Assembly: GCF_902150045.1 (NCBI RefSeq)
Contig: NZ_CABFVU010000002.1
Span: forward strand, 266,001-330,000
Direction of reading: 5' to 3'
DNA from: Chitinophaga polysaccharea
GTDB lineage: Bacteria; Bacteroidota; Bacteroidia; Chitinophagales; Chitinophagaceae
Length of the DNA: 64,000 bases
Below, one piece after another: positions 51,619 through 59,831 of this stretch; position 1 is the first letter of the stretch, and the number at the start of each line of letters is the position of its first letter. The notes under the pieces were generated by a model. That model saw nothing but the letters and a program-made list of their open reading frames with translations. It did not search any database and was not told where the DNA came from. Made by a program: the position numbers and the translations under genes.

Positions 51619-51673
51619 GGATTCAGGTATTTGTCAAAAGTACTATAAGCCTGATAATCAAATACCTGAATCC
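51619..51673. repeat. 15-bp inverted repeat upstream of the GAF gene and downstream of lysA
   Basis: GGATTCAGGTATTTG (51619-51633) is the exact inverse of 51659-51673, with a 25-base A/T-rich spacer. It may act as a terminator for lysA or be a dispersed intergenic palindrome; the ATTCAGG/CCTGAAT core is similar to the longer inverted repeat at 59657. Confidence 0.6.
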
Positions 51674-51690
51674 GTCGAAATCCAGAAGAT

Positions 51691-52914
51691 CTATTGCAAT
51701 TCGATCTGGTTTTTAAGCAGATCTTCTAAAGTATCACGTTTGCGGATCAGGTGTGGCTTACCGTCTTTTACCAGTACTTCCGCCGGTTTCAGGCGGGAGT
51801 TAAAGTTAGACGACATTTCAAAGCCATAGGCGCCGGCGTTGTAAAACACCAGGTAATCGCCTTCCCGGACCTCGTTGATCTTACGATCCCAGCCAAAAGT
51901 GTCTGTTTCACAAATATTACCCACTACAGTATAGATCCGTTCCGTACCCTTAGGGTTGGAGATGTTGCGGATCAGGTGGAATGCGTCGTAGAACATCGGC
52001 CTGATCAAATGATTGAAGCCGGAGTTCACCCCTACAAATACGTTGGCGGTGGTTTGCTTGATCACATTAGCTTTCACCACAAAGTAACCGCTCTGGCTTA
52101 CCAGGAACTTTCCTGGTTCAAACCACAGTTGCAGCGGGCGTACATACGATTTAGCAAAGTTGTTGAAGGCTTCGCTCAGTTTTTTGCCCAGCAGGTCGAT
52201 ATCCGTTTCGGGATCTCCCTGTTGATAGGCTACCTTGAAGCCACTGCCCAGGTCAATAGATTCCAGGTCCGGGAAGTGCTGCACCATTTCAAACATTACT
52301 TCCACACCGCGCAGGAACACATCCACGTCTTTGATTTCGGACCCGGTGTGCATATGCAGACCCGTTACCTTCAGTTTAGTGGAATTGATAATGCGTTCGA
52401 TATGACGCATCTGGTGAATGGAAATACCAAACTTGCTGTCGATATGCCCCGTAGAGATCTTAAAGTTGCCCCCTGCCATAATATGCGGGTTCAAACGGAT
52501 ACAGATCGGGTAGCTGCCGCCGAACTTATTGCCAAACTGCTCCAGGATAGAGAGGTTGTCTATATTAATGATCACGCCCAGGTCTTTCGCTGCAATAATT
52601 TCCTGCAGGTCTACACAGTTGGGGGTAAAAATGATATTTTTCGGATCAAAACCTGCCCGGAGGCCCAGCTGTACCTCCTGAATAGACACAGTATCCAGGC
52701 CGCAGCCAATGGAATTGATGTACTTAAGGATATTGATGTTGGTCAATGCCTTACAGGCGTAGAAAAAGCGGGTGTCTGCCTTATGAAACGCTTTCTGCAG
52801 CTTTTCATACTGGGTCTTAATCTTTTCTGCATGGTAAATGTACACCGGGGTACCAAATTCTTCTGCTACTTTCACGAGGAAATCGGCAGTAAGTACGTCG
52901 CTTTGTTTAGGCAT
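51691..52914 (-). CDS. lysA: Diaminopimelate decarboxylase
   Basis: The 407-residue fold-type III PLP enzyme has Lys in FFYACKALTN (PLP Schiff base), the Gly-rich phosphate loop SIDLGSGFKV, the HxGS motif LHMHTGSEI, and the C-terminal CETDTFGWDRKINEV and YNAGAYGFEMSSNFN with the substrate-site Cys and Tyr. It converts meso-diaminopimelate to lysine, the last step of lysine biosynthesis. It stands alone on the minus strand. Confidence 0.95.
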   Translation of the reverse strand: MPKQSDVLTADFLVKVAEEFGTPVYIYHAEKIKTQYEKLQKAFHKADTRFFYACKALTNINILKYINSIGCGLDTVSIQEVQLGLRAGFDPKNIIFTPNCVDLQEIIAAKDLGVIINIDNLSILEQFGNKFGGSYPICIRLNPHIMAGGNFKISTGHIDSKFGISIHQMRHIERIINSTKLKVTGLHMHTGSEIKDVDVFLRGVEVMFEMVQHFPDLESIDLGSGFKVAYQQGDPETDIDLLGKKLSEAFNNFAKSYVRPLQLWFEPGKFLVSQSGYFVVKANVIKQTTANVFVGVNSGFNHLIRPMFYDAFHLIRNISNPKGTERIYTVVGNICETDTFGWDRKINEVREGDYLVFYNAGAYGFEMSSNFNSRLKPAEVLVKDGKPHLIRKRDTLEDLLKNQIELQ

Positions 52915-53000
52915 TGAAAATCCTTAGTTTAAGAATGAGGATGCAAAATTACTACGCAAAAGTGAGAAATTGTAGAAAAAAGGGAGAATCTCATCACCCC

Positions 53001-53405
53001 TCACTCTTCTTCATCCCCTTCCATAAACCCTTCAATGCTCCGGCGATCCTTTTTCGTAGGCCTTCCGATCTTACTCTGGCGTTTACCGGTCTGGAATACG
53101 GATGGAATATAGGCAGGAGCCAGTTTGTCTTCATCCGGGGTATTGTCGATGTAATATTTAATGGCTTCAGAATAGGCCACTCTGTTGGAGATCAACCCTG
53201 TTACCTCTATCACCCACTTACGGGCTTCGCTCCTCACTTCAAACTTATCGCCTATGTTTACTGGTTTGGCGGCTTTTACAGATGCGCCGTTCATCTTCAC
53301 TTTACCGCTGTCGCAGGCATCTGCAGCCTGGCTGCGGGTTTTAAACACCCTGATAGACCAGAGGTATTTATCAACGCGTACTTTTTCGGTATTGCTCATA
53401 TTCAA
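53001..53405 (-). CDS. S4-domain RNA-binding protein (Hsp15-like)
   Basis: The S4 motif at the start, RVDKYLWSIRVFKTRSQAAD followed by SGKVKMNGASVKAAKPVNIGD, is characteristic of the Hsp15/S4 family that binds structured rRNA, in Hsp15 free 50S subunits with nascent chains. The C-terminal tail is basic then acidic. ATG at 53405 is followed by a second Met two codons on. It lies 40 bases downstream of the M20 dipeptidase start side, same strand. Confidence 0.88.
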   Translation of the reverse strand: MNMSNTEKVRVDKYLWSIRVFKTRSQAADACDSGKVKMNGASVKAAKPVNIGDKFEVRSEARKWVIEVTGLISNRVAYSEAIKYYIDNTPDEDKLAPAYIPSVFQTGKRQSKIGRPTKKDRRSIEGFMEGDEEE

Positions 53406-53445
53406 AACTTTAAGCTGGCGACAGCCGCAGCTGCCGCCAGTAATA

Positions 53446-54816
53446 CTATTTGCTCAGTTCCGCAAAAAATTTGTGGAAATAAGGAATGGTTTCAATGCCT
53501 TTGTAATAATTGGCTAAACCATACTTCTCGTTGGGAGAATGCAGGTTGTCGCTATCCAGTCCAAAGCCCATCAGCACTGTTTTCAGTCCCAGCTCTTTTT
53601 CAAATAACGCTACAATGGGAATACTTCCTCCACCCCGCACGGGGATAGGATCTTTGCCAAAAGTAGTATGGATGGCCTGGTGGGCCGCCTTGAATGCCAC
53701 TGAATCAATAGGGGTAACATATGGACTGCCGCCATGATGCTTCGTTACTTTCACTTTTACGCTCTTGGGCGCAATGGCTTCAATATGTTTGGTGAACAGG
53801 TCAGAGATCTCGTGCCAGTCCTGGTTAGGAACAAGCCGCATGGAAATTTTGGCAAAAGCCTTGGAGGGCAATACGGTTTTGGAGCCTTCGCCGGTGTAGC
53901 CACCCCATATACCGTTTACCTCCAGCGTTGGACGGATACCTGTCCTTTCAATGGTAGAATATCCTTTCTCACCCCAAACATCAGCTACACCAAGGTCTTT
54001 TTTATACTCTTCTTCATCAAAAGGAGCGGCGTTCAGTGCTGCTCTTTCTTCTGTGCTCAGTTCCTGTACTTTATCATAGAAGCCGGGAATAGTGATGTGG
54101 TTATTTTCATCATGCAGGGAGGCAATCATTTTTGCCAGGATGGTAGCCGGGTTAGCCACTGCGCCACCGTATACGCCGCTGTGCAGATCGCGGTTAGGAC
54201 CGGTTACTTCTACTTCCATATAGGCGAGCCCGCGCAAACCGGTATCTATCGACGGGTTATCAAGACTGATCATGGAAGTATCTGAAATCAATACTACGTC
54301 AGCTTTCAGGCGTTCTTTGTTTTCCTTCAGGAAGATGCCCAGGTTAGCAGAGCCTACTTCTTCTTCCCCTTCAATCATGAATTTGATGTTGCAGGGAATA
54401 GTGTTGGTTTTGTGCATGGTTTCAAAAGCCTTCACATGCATGAAAAACTGGCCTTTGTCGTCCGCGCTGCCGCGGGCATATATATTACCGTCTTTGATCA
54501 CGGGCTCAAACGGACCGCTGTGCCACAACTCCAGCGGATCTGCAGGCTGTACGTCGTAATGGCCGTACACCAGTACTGTGGGTAAGGAAGGATCTATGAT
54601 CTTTTCGCCATAAACGATCGGGTGGCCGGCCGTTTGGCATACTTCTACTTTATCAGCGCCGGCTTCTTCCAAACGTACTTTTACCGCTTCTGCGCACTGT
54701 TGGGTATCCTGATTGTGACGGGAATCCGCGCTCACAGAAGGAATGCGTAACAGCTCCAGTAATTCTTCCAGGAAACGATCTTTATTCTCTGCCTGGTAAT
54801 CTTTCCAAACTTGCAT
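53446..54816 (-). CDS. M20-family dipeptidase
   Basis: The 456-residue metallopeptidase shows the M20 motifs: VYGHYDVQP (metal-binding His), RGSADDKGQ (bridging Asp), MIEGEEEVGS (catalytic and metal-binding Glu) and SDTSMIS. The dimerisation domain (LRGLAYMEVEVTGPNRDLHSGVYGG) and C-terminal IPIVALFEKELG are in order. It is cytosolic, since no signal peptide is present, and probably cleaves dipeptides or N-acyl amino acids. Confidence 0.92.
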   Translation of the reverse strand: MQVWKDYQAENKDRFLEELLELLRIPSVSADSRHNQDTQQCAEAVKVRLEEAGADKVEVCQTAGHPIVYGEKIIDPSLPTVLVYGHYDVQPADPLELWHSGPFEPVIKDGNIYARGSADDKGQFFMHVKAFETMHKTNTIPCNIKFMIEGEEEVGSANLGIFLKENKERLKADVVLISDTSMISLDNPSIDTGLRGLAYMEVEVTGPNRDLHSGVYGGAVANPATILAKMIASLHDENNHITIPGFYDKVQELSTEERAALNAAPFDEEEYKKDLGVADVWGEKGYSTIERTGIRPTLEVNGIWGGYTGEGSKTVLPSKAFAKISMRLVPNQDWHEISDLFTKHIEAIAPKSVKVKVTKHHGGSPYVTPIDSVAFKAAHQAIHTTFGKDPIPVRGGGSIPIVALFEKELGLKTVLMGFGLDSDNLHSPNEKYGLANYYKGIETIPYFHKFFAELSK

Positions 54817-55047
54817 GATGCTATGAAATTAAGTTCACAATGTGGTGCAAGTTAAAGGAAAATCAACATTTGCAGATTTAGATAGTTTCAAAGGGGAGAG
54901 CATTGCACTTTAGAGAAAAGACAACACCGGGCCATCTCTGTTTGGATAACCTCCAATGCCCAATGCTCTCCCGTTTGTGGTTCGCTAAATTCCAGGCAGA
55001 TAAGCATTCGCTGCTTTACCGTATTTTTAATAAAAACGTTAACCCAA

Positions 55048-55821
55048 ATGGCAAAACAAACAGGAATAAACACTTTTACAGGCAAACTGGGTAACCTGAT
55101 CGGTTACCGGAGGAACGGTCAGTACTTTCTCCGTACCATGCCTGAAACTGTGCGGCAAACCGCCGCTACCGGGCACGCAGCCAGGGACTTTGGCCTCGCC
55201 AGCAGGAAAGGAAAGCTGATCCGGCAGGCTATCGTTCCCCTCCTCAACATCCCCTGTGATGGATCACTTGTGAACCGCCTCAACAAAGCGCTGATCTCCG
55301 CAGGAAAAGATCAGCTGCAAACTATAAACGGCTTCCGGTTCAACAGGCATACGGGTGTGGAGCAATTCTTCAGCCTCCAGCCACTGATCTCACCAGGAGG
55401 AACGGTAACAATACCCGCGCAAACATTACCATCGCAGGGAACCGCTACCTATATGGAAGTAAAGCTGGTTGCGGTACGCATCAGTTTTGCAGAGCACCTG
55501 GTAACCGGCCAGGCTACAGCTGTTGTAATGATCAATTTAAATACGCATTTTCCTGGTATGGAACTGGACGCAGCAATACCGGGAAAAGGCACGTTGCTGG
55601 TAGTCCTGCAGGCGAGAAGCTTCCATGAACAACAGGCTTCTGCAAACCGTTGTTTTGTGGCCGCAAACATACTCGGGGTGGTTGTTCCGGCAAAAACAAA
55701 ACAGCGGGTAAAGGCAATGCCTGATCTCAAAAGGGTATTGTCTTATAAAAAGAAAGCCGTTAAAAAGTGCCCCGTTACTTCGGGTATACCTTATACAGTA
55801 GCAACCCAACAACGGGAATGA
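55048..55821 (+). CDS. Uncharacterised Bacteroidota protein (DUF6266-like)
   Basis: The 257-residue product begins MAKQTGINTFTGKLGNLIGYRRNGQYFLRTMPE. This start (MA.Q.GI..F.GK.GN..GY..rG.YF.RT.P) matches what I recall of DUF6266, a Bacteroidota family of unknown function. The middle is basic and helical; the end is beta-rich (VKLVAVRISFAEHLVTGQATAVV). No signal peptide. It stands alone. Confidence 0.6.
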   Translation: MAKQTGINTFTGKLGNLIGYRRNGQYFLRTMPETVRQTAATGHAARDFGLASRKGKLIRQAIVPLLNIPCDGSLVNRLNKALISAGKDQLQTINGFRFNRHTGVEQFFSLQPLISPGGTVTIPAQTLPSQGTATYMEVKLVAVRISFAEHLVTGQATAVVMINLNTHFPGMELDAAIPGKGTLLVVLQARSFHEQQASANRCFVAANILGVVVPAKTKQRVKAMPDLKRVLSYKKKAVKKCPVTSGIPYTVATQQRE

Positions 55822-55934
55822 GCATATCCTCTCCTGATCAAGTCCACCTTATGTACATGGCAAAAGTATCGCATAAGCAATCCGGAAGCCACTTCACAGG
55901 CATCCCTCTTTATCTTCACTACTACTGTAAATGA

Positions 55935-56399
55935 TCAGGAAATTAATTTTTGTCTTACCAGGAACTCCAGTTTCTGGTTTACATCAAGCAATTTGGCGGT
56001 TAATTCCTTGTTCTCTTTCCGGAGGGCGTATACTTCATATGCTTTCTCAATATTGTGCTTCAGCTCCTCTTCATTCCAGGGTTTGGAGAAATACTTATAA
56101 ACCTGTCCTTTATTGATGGCATCTACTACGGCATTAATGTCGGCATAGCCGGTAAGCAGCATACGTATTGGCTCGGGGTACTTTTCAAGTATCGATTCAA
56201 AAAACTCTATCCCGGTAGTTTTGGGCATTCGCTGGTCGGAAATAATGATATGAAATTCGTTTTCTGCCAGCAGTTTTTCCGCGTCTTCCGCGGAACTGGC
56301 TGTAACTATGTTGTACAGCCTCCTGAATGAAGCCTTAAAGGCATTCAGATTGTGTATTTCATCATCAATATAGAGTATATGGATGTGTTGTGCACTCAT
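55935..56399 (-). CDS. Single-domain response regulator with C-terminal coiled coil
   Basis: A receiver domain (ILYIDDEIHNLNAF, phospho-acceptor Asp in HIIISDQRMP, conserved Thr in LLTGYAD, Lys in YFSKPW) is followed by about 35 residues of coiled coil (LRKENKELTAKLLDVNQKLEFL) and no DNA-binding domain. The sequence DQRMP and PWNEEEL resembles receivers found in Rpf-like signalling proteins. Its kinase is elsewhere. Monocistronic. Confidence 0.85.
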   Translation of the reverse strand: MSAQHIHILYIDDEIHNLNAFKASFRRLYNIVTASSAEDAEKLLAENEFHIIISDQRMPKTTGIEFFESILEKYPEPIRMLLTGYADINAVVDAINKGQVYKYFSKPWNEEELKHNIEKAYEVYALRKENKELTAKLLDVNQKLEFLVRQKLIS

Positions 56400-56713
56400 T
56401 TAAGCAGACTTAGTTCCAAGTTATTGATAATAAATGAGTTAGAAACAATGAAACTTTCGATATCGATTTTGTATCCATTCTGCCCCATTCAACTTAAAGT
56501 ATATAGTAAAACGTTCAACGTTTTACACCTGGCAAAGGTACATATAAACATACTGTTTTATGACGAATATTTCAAGGATGAATGAACTTTTTTAAAAAAT
56601 AGCCGTTTCCTTATCCAATAGCTATTTAGTGGGGGAGTTTCCATATTTTCGTGTAGCCATGAAAAGCATGCGTTAACCGCTTTTTTTATAGCGTTCACCG
56701 GAGAAAAAACTAC

Positions 56714-56731
56714 TTACACCGGCAAGTGTAA
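56714..56731. promoter_or_regulatory. Short palindrome in the promoter region of the LemA cluster
   Basis: TTACAC (56714-56719) and GTGTAA (56726-56731) form a 6-bp inverted repeat with a six-base spacer about 57 bases before the LemA start. A -7-like TACCTTTTG lies at 56741. The rest of the 388-base gap from 56400 shows no gene. Confidence 0.35.
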
Positions 56732-56787
56732 ATTAGGGAATACCTTTTGCACGTTTGCCGGCACTTAAAACTTAAACTTAAATTCAG

Positions 56788-57366
56788 ATGAAAACAGGAA
56801 TTATTGTTATCGTAGTACTCGCATTGTTGGTCATGTTAGGTTGTGGAAAATACAATGGCCTCGTGACCAAAGATGAAGCCGTGAAAAATAAATGGGGAGT
56901 GGTACAGAGTAGCTATCAACGCCGTGCTGATCTGATCCCTAACCTGGTGGCCACTGTAAAGGGCGCTGCCAACTTCGAAACGGAAACCCTTGAAAAAGTA
57001 GTACAGGCCCGTGCCAGCGCTACCCAGATCAAAGTCGATGTGAATGATCTCAGCCCTGAAAAAATTCAGCAATACCAGGCCGCACAAGGACAGTTAAGCC
57101 AGGCTCTCGGCCGCCTGCTCGCCGTATCTGAGTCTTACCCCGACCTGAAGGCGAACGCCAATTTCCAGAACCTCCAGGCACAACTGGAAGGAACGGAAAA
57201 CAGGATCAACGTAGCCCGTAACGACTTTAACGATGCAGTAAACGTGTACAACAGCTCCGTGCGCACCTTCCCGAATAATATCGTGGCTGGTATCACCGGC
57301 TTTAAACAGAAAGGCTATTTCGAAGCCGCTGCCGGTTCCGAGAATGCTCCGCAGGTAAAATTCTAA
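56788..57366 (+). CDS. LemA-family protein
   Basis: A hydrophobic N-terminus (GIIVIVVLALLVMLGC) could be a lipoprotein signal or anchor. The LemA pattern follows: VKNKWGVVQSSYQRRADLIPNLVATVKGAANFE, then ALGRLLAVSESYPDLKANANFQNLQAQLEGTENRINVARNDFN and a final GFKQKGYFEA. Members sit in the membrane with helices facing out; their role is poorly understood. It heads a cluster with two TPM-domain proteins, the usual neighbours. Confidence 0.93.
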   Translation: MKTGIIVIVVLALLVMLGCGKYNGLVTKDEAVKNKWGVVQSSYQRRADLIPNLVATVKGAANFETETLEKVVQARASATQIKVDVNDLSPEKIQQYQAAQGQLSQALGRLLAVSESYPDLKANANFQNLQAQLEGTENRINVARNDFNDAVNVYNSSVRTFPNNIVAGITGFKQKGYFEAAAGSENAPQVKF

Positions 57367-57394
57367 AAAGCAACCCATAAAAGATTGGCCGCCT

Positions 57395-57425
57395 CCGGGA
57401 TGCAGGTATTACACCTGCATCCCGG
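57395..57425 (+). other. Perfect 13-bp intercistronic stem-loop
   Basis: CCGGGATGCAGGT (57395-57407) pairs with ACCTGCATCCCGG (57413-57425) around ATTAC. No T-run follows, so it is more likely an mRNA-stability or attenuation hairpin between the LemA and first TPM genes than a full terminator. Confidence 0.6.
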
Positions 57426-57448
57426 ACCGGAATTAAAAAATATACAGC

Positions 57449-57907
57449 ATGCGCATTTTCCCTTTTAAACGGAAAGAGATTTTTTCAGAATCAGAAAAAG
57501 AAAGACTGGTGCACGCTATCCGGGTAGCAGAACGGCTTACCTCAGGGGAAATCAGGTTGTTTGTAGAAAGCCATTGCAGCTATGTAGATCCTATGGACAG
57601 AGCGAAGGAAGCCTTCGTATCACTGGATATGGGAAAAACAAGACTGCGCAACGGCGTATTGGTATATGTGGCCATCAAAGACCGGCAGTTTGCCATCCTG
57701 GGCGACCAGGGCATACACGAGAAAGTAGGTAATGACTTCTGGATAAAAGAAGCCGGGTTATTGATCAGCCACTTTCAGGAGAATCGTATTATCGATGGCA
57801 TCGAAGCATGTATAGCGGAAATAGGGGAATCACTCCGTACCTTTTTCCCGCATGAAGCCGGTAATGATGCTAATGAACTGCCCGACGATATCGTCTTCGG
57901 CAAATAA
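57449..57907 (+). CDS. TPM-domain protein (short form)
   Basis: The 152-residue protein matches the TPM/TLP18.3 phosphatase-like fold: VHAIRVAERLTSGEIRLFVE, NGVLVYVAIKDRQFAILGDQGIHEKVGNDFW and LISHFQENRIIDGIEACI. It lacks a signal peptide and membrane segment. Such genes regularly follow LemA. Biochemical role uncertain; some TPM proteins have phosphatase activity. Confidence 0.88.
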   Translation: MRIFPFKRKEIFSESEKERLVHAIRVAERLTSGEIRLFVESHCSYVDPMDRAKEAFVSLDMGKTRLRNGVLVYVAIKDRQFAILGDQGIHEKVGNDFWIKEAGLLISHFQENRIIDGIEACIAEIGESLRTFFPHEAGNDANELPDDIVFGK

Positions 57908-57942
57908 AAGCCACTCTTTTTAACGATTTTAGCTTTGATACA

Positions 57943-58722
57943 ATGAGGATACTACGCTGGTTTTTACCGGGATTATTAATGATGGCGGGTTTGCTGGCCA
58001 ATGCACAGAATATACCGCCCCGGCCTAATCCTCCCACTTTAGTGAACGACTTTGCAGGGATACTGCTGAAAAGCGAAGATGAGGCCCTCGAACAAAAAGT
58101 AGTGGCTTACTTCGACAGCACCTCCACTCAAATAGCCATTGTTACACTCAAGTCCATCGGTGACTACGATATCAGCCAGGTATCATTAAAAATATTGCGT
58201 GATTGGGGAATAGGTACCAAAGGCAAGAACAATGGTATCCTTATTCTTGTTTCACTGGAAGACAGGAAGATCAGGATAGAGACAGGTTATGGTATGGAAG
58301 GCGTAGTGCCCGACGCTACCGCTAACCAGATCATTTCCCAGATCATAAAACCGGCCTTCCGTGAAGGCCACTACTACCAGGGGCTGGATGGAGCCGTGGA
58401 AGCCATTCAGAAGGCAGCCGCCGGCGAATACCGTGCAGACCCCAGGCAAAGTGAACCAGGTATCAGCCCGGGAGCTATATTCCTGATCATTATGGTGATC
58501 GTGATTATCATTTCCATCATTAGTCGCGGTGGCGGCGGCCGGGGTGGTGGTACTACCTACAACCGGCGTGGCGGATGGATATGGCCGGTGATAGGCGGCA
58601 TGAGCGGCTTCGGTGGAGGCGGCAGCAGCGGTGGAGGATGGTCCGGCGGTGGAGGCGGAGGTGGCTTCGGCGGTTTCGGAGGAGGCTCCGGAGGCGGCGG
58701 TGGCGCCAGTGGCAGCTGGTAA
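57943..58722 (+). CDS. TPM-domain membrane protein with glycine-rich C-terminus
   Basis: A signal peptide (FLPGLLMMAGLLANAQ) is followed by a TPM domain (LVNDFAGILL; IAIVTLKSIGDYDI; NNGILILVSLEDRKIRIETGYGMEGVVPD), one transmembrane helix (GAIFLIIMVIVIIISIISR) and a Gly/Ser-rich low-complexity tail ending GGGGGASGSW-like. This layout is typical of the larger TPM partner of LemA. The tail GC content is high because of glycine codons. Confidence 0.9.
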   Translation: MRILRWFLPGLLMMAGLLANAQNIPPRPNPPTLVNDFAGILLKSEDEALEQKVVAYFDSTSTQIAIVTLKSIGDYDISQVSLKILRDWGIGTKGKNNGILILVSLEDRKIRIETGYGMEGVVPDATANQIISQIIKPAFREGHYYQGLDGAVEAIQKAAAGEYRADPRQSEPGISPGAIFLIIMVIVIIISIISRGGGGRGGGTTYNRRGGWIWPVIGGMSGFGGGGSSGGGWSGGGGGGGFGGFGGGSGGGGGASGSW

Positions 58723-58740
58723 TAGCAGGAAAACTATTTT

Positions 58741-59670
58741 ATGTCATATTTGCATGTGTTAAACGGAGATGCTACCCTTGCCTTGTTCCGGCAAAGCAAG
58801 GTGCCGGGAGAAATTGTGGTGTGCCGGGAAATGATGTGCGAGGGCAAAGTGAAATACACAAAAGATCTTACAGAATTCTTTGAAAGCCGCGCCAAACACC
58901 TCGAATATCATTACGGAATTGACAGGCAAACTTATTTTACCAATGTAGTACAGGAGCTGGAGAAGTTAGACCTCTCCGGCTCCGCTGCAGACGAAATAGT
59001 GCTCTGGTTTGAGTACGACCTGTTTTGCCAGGTCAATATGCTGTTCATCCTCCATTATCTCAGCAGCCGGCTCACCACTCTTCCCACTATCAGCCTGGTA
59101 GATCTTCATCATCACCCCACAGCGGATGAGTTCCCGCAAATTTTTGAACAACGCATACCACTTCAGCCCAGCGACCTTACCTGGGCCGCCGATGTTTGGG
59201 ATGCCTGGTGCCTGAGCACACCACAGGTACTGGAAACCGTTAGCAAGCTGCCTCCCGGAAACCTGAAATACCTCCCGGAGGCTATTACTGCGCACCTGAA
59301 AAGATTCCCTGATATCAACACCGGCCTGAGCATCATCGAAAACTACTTCCTGCTCCGCCTCGTACTCGGCAGCTACCGCTGGTACGACCTTTACATGCTT
59401 TTCTGGAGCGAGCTTGAAATCTACGGCTTCACCAACTTCCAGCTGGATATCCTCGTACACCGCATGGCTAACGCCGGCGTAATCGAAGAGCATGACCAGA
59501 TGCTGAAAATTACCAGTCTTGGAAGAGAAATACTGGAAGAAGAAGAAAACTACCTCGACTACGCATCATTGGAGCATCGCTGGCTCGGAGGAGTCCGACT
59601 CGCTAACACTCCCTGGCGCTGGGATCCCGAACTCAATGCCCTTGTGAAGATTGAAACGGATTTTGTCTGA
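58741..59670 (+). CDS. DUF1835-domain protein
   Basis: The start MSYLHVLNGDATLALFRQSKVPGEIVVCREMMCEGKV is the DUF1835 signature, and the later part (WYDLYMLFWSELEIYGFTNFQLDIL; GREILEEEENYLDYASLEHRWLGG) completes a 309-residue cytosolic protein of unknown function. It starts 18 bases after the TPM gene. Its last five codons form part of the left arm of a long inverted repeat. Confidence 0.85.
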   Translation: MSYLHVLNGDATLALFRQSKVPGEIVVCREMMCEGKVKYTKDLTEFFESRAKHLEYHYGIDRQTYFTNVVQELEKLDLSGSAADEIVLWFEYDLFCQVNMLFILHYLSSRLTTLPTISLVDLHHHPTADEFPQIFEQRIPLQPSDLTWAADVWDAWCLSTPQVLETVSKLPPGNLKYLPEAITAHLKRFPDINTGLSIIENYFLLRLVLGSYRWYDLYMLFWSELEIYGFTNFQLDILVHRMANAGVIEEHDQMLKITSLGREILEEEENYLDYASLEHRWLGGVRLANTPWRWDPELNALVKIETDFV

Positions 59671-59826
59671 CTCAGGATTATGATGATTTTGCTGATTTAT
59701 TTTTTAGTAAGATAAAAAAGGGAGATAAAAGCGGTATTGCTTTCATCTCCCTTCTTATATAAAATTCAAAAATAAAAATCAGGATATTCAGCGAAATCAT
59801 CATAATCCTGAGTCAGACAAAATCCG
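59657..59826. repeat. Long intergenic inverted repeat (33-bp perfect arms) enclosing a terminator hairpin
   Basis: The left arm 59657-59689 and right arm 59794-59826 are exact inverse copies (core CTGACTCAGGATTATGATG). Inside, AAGGGAGAT (59718-59726) pairs with ATCTCCCTT (59745-59753), extended by an AAAGC/GCTTT inner stem, an intrinsic bidirectional terminator for the convergent DUF1835 and M1 peptidase genes. The outer arms reach into the last codons of DUF1835 and end six bases before the peptidase stop. Confidence 0.85.
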
Positions 59827-59831
59827 CTGCA

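Noticed and set aside
51751..52917. Long 388-codon frame opposite lysA
   Set aside because: It is the antisense of a clear lysA gene in a GC-richer region, where long shadow frames are common.
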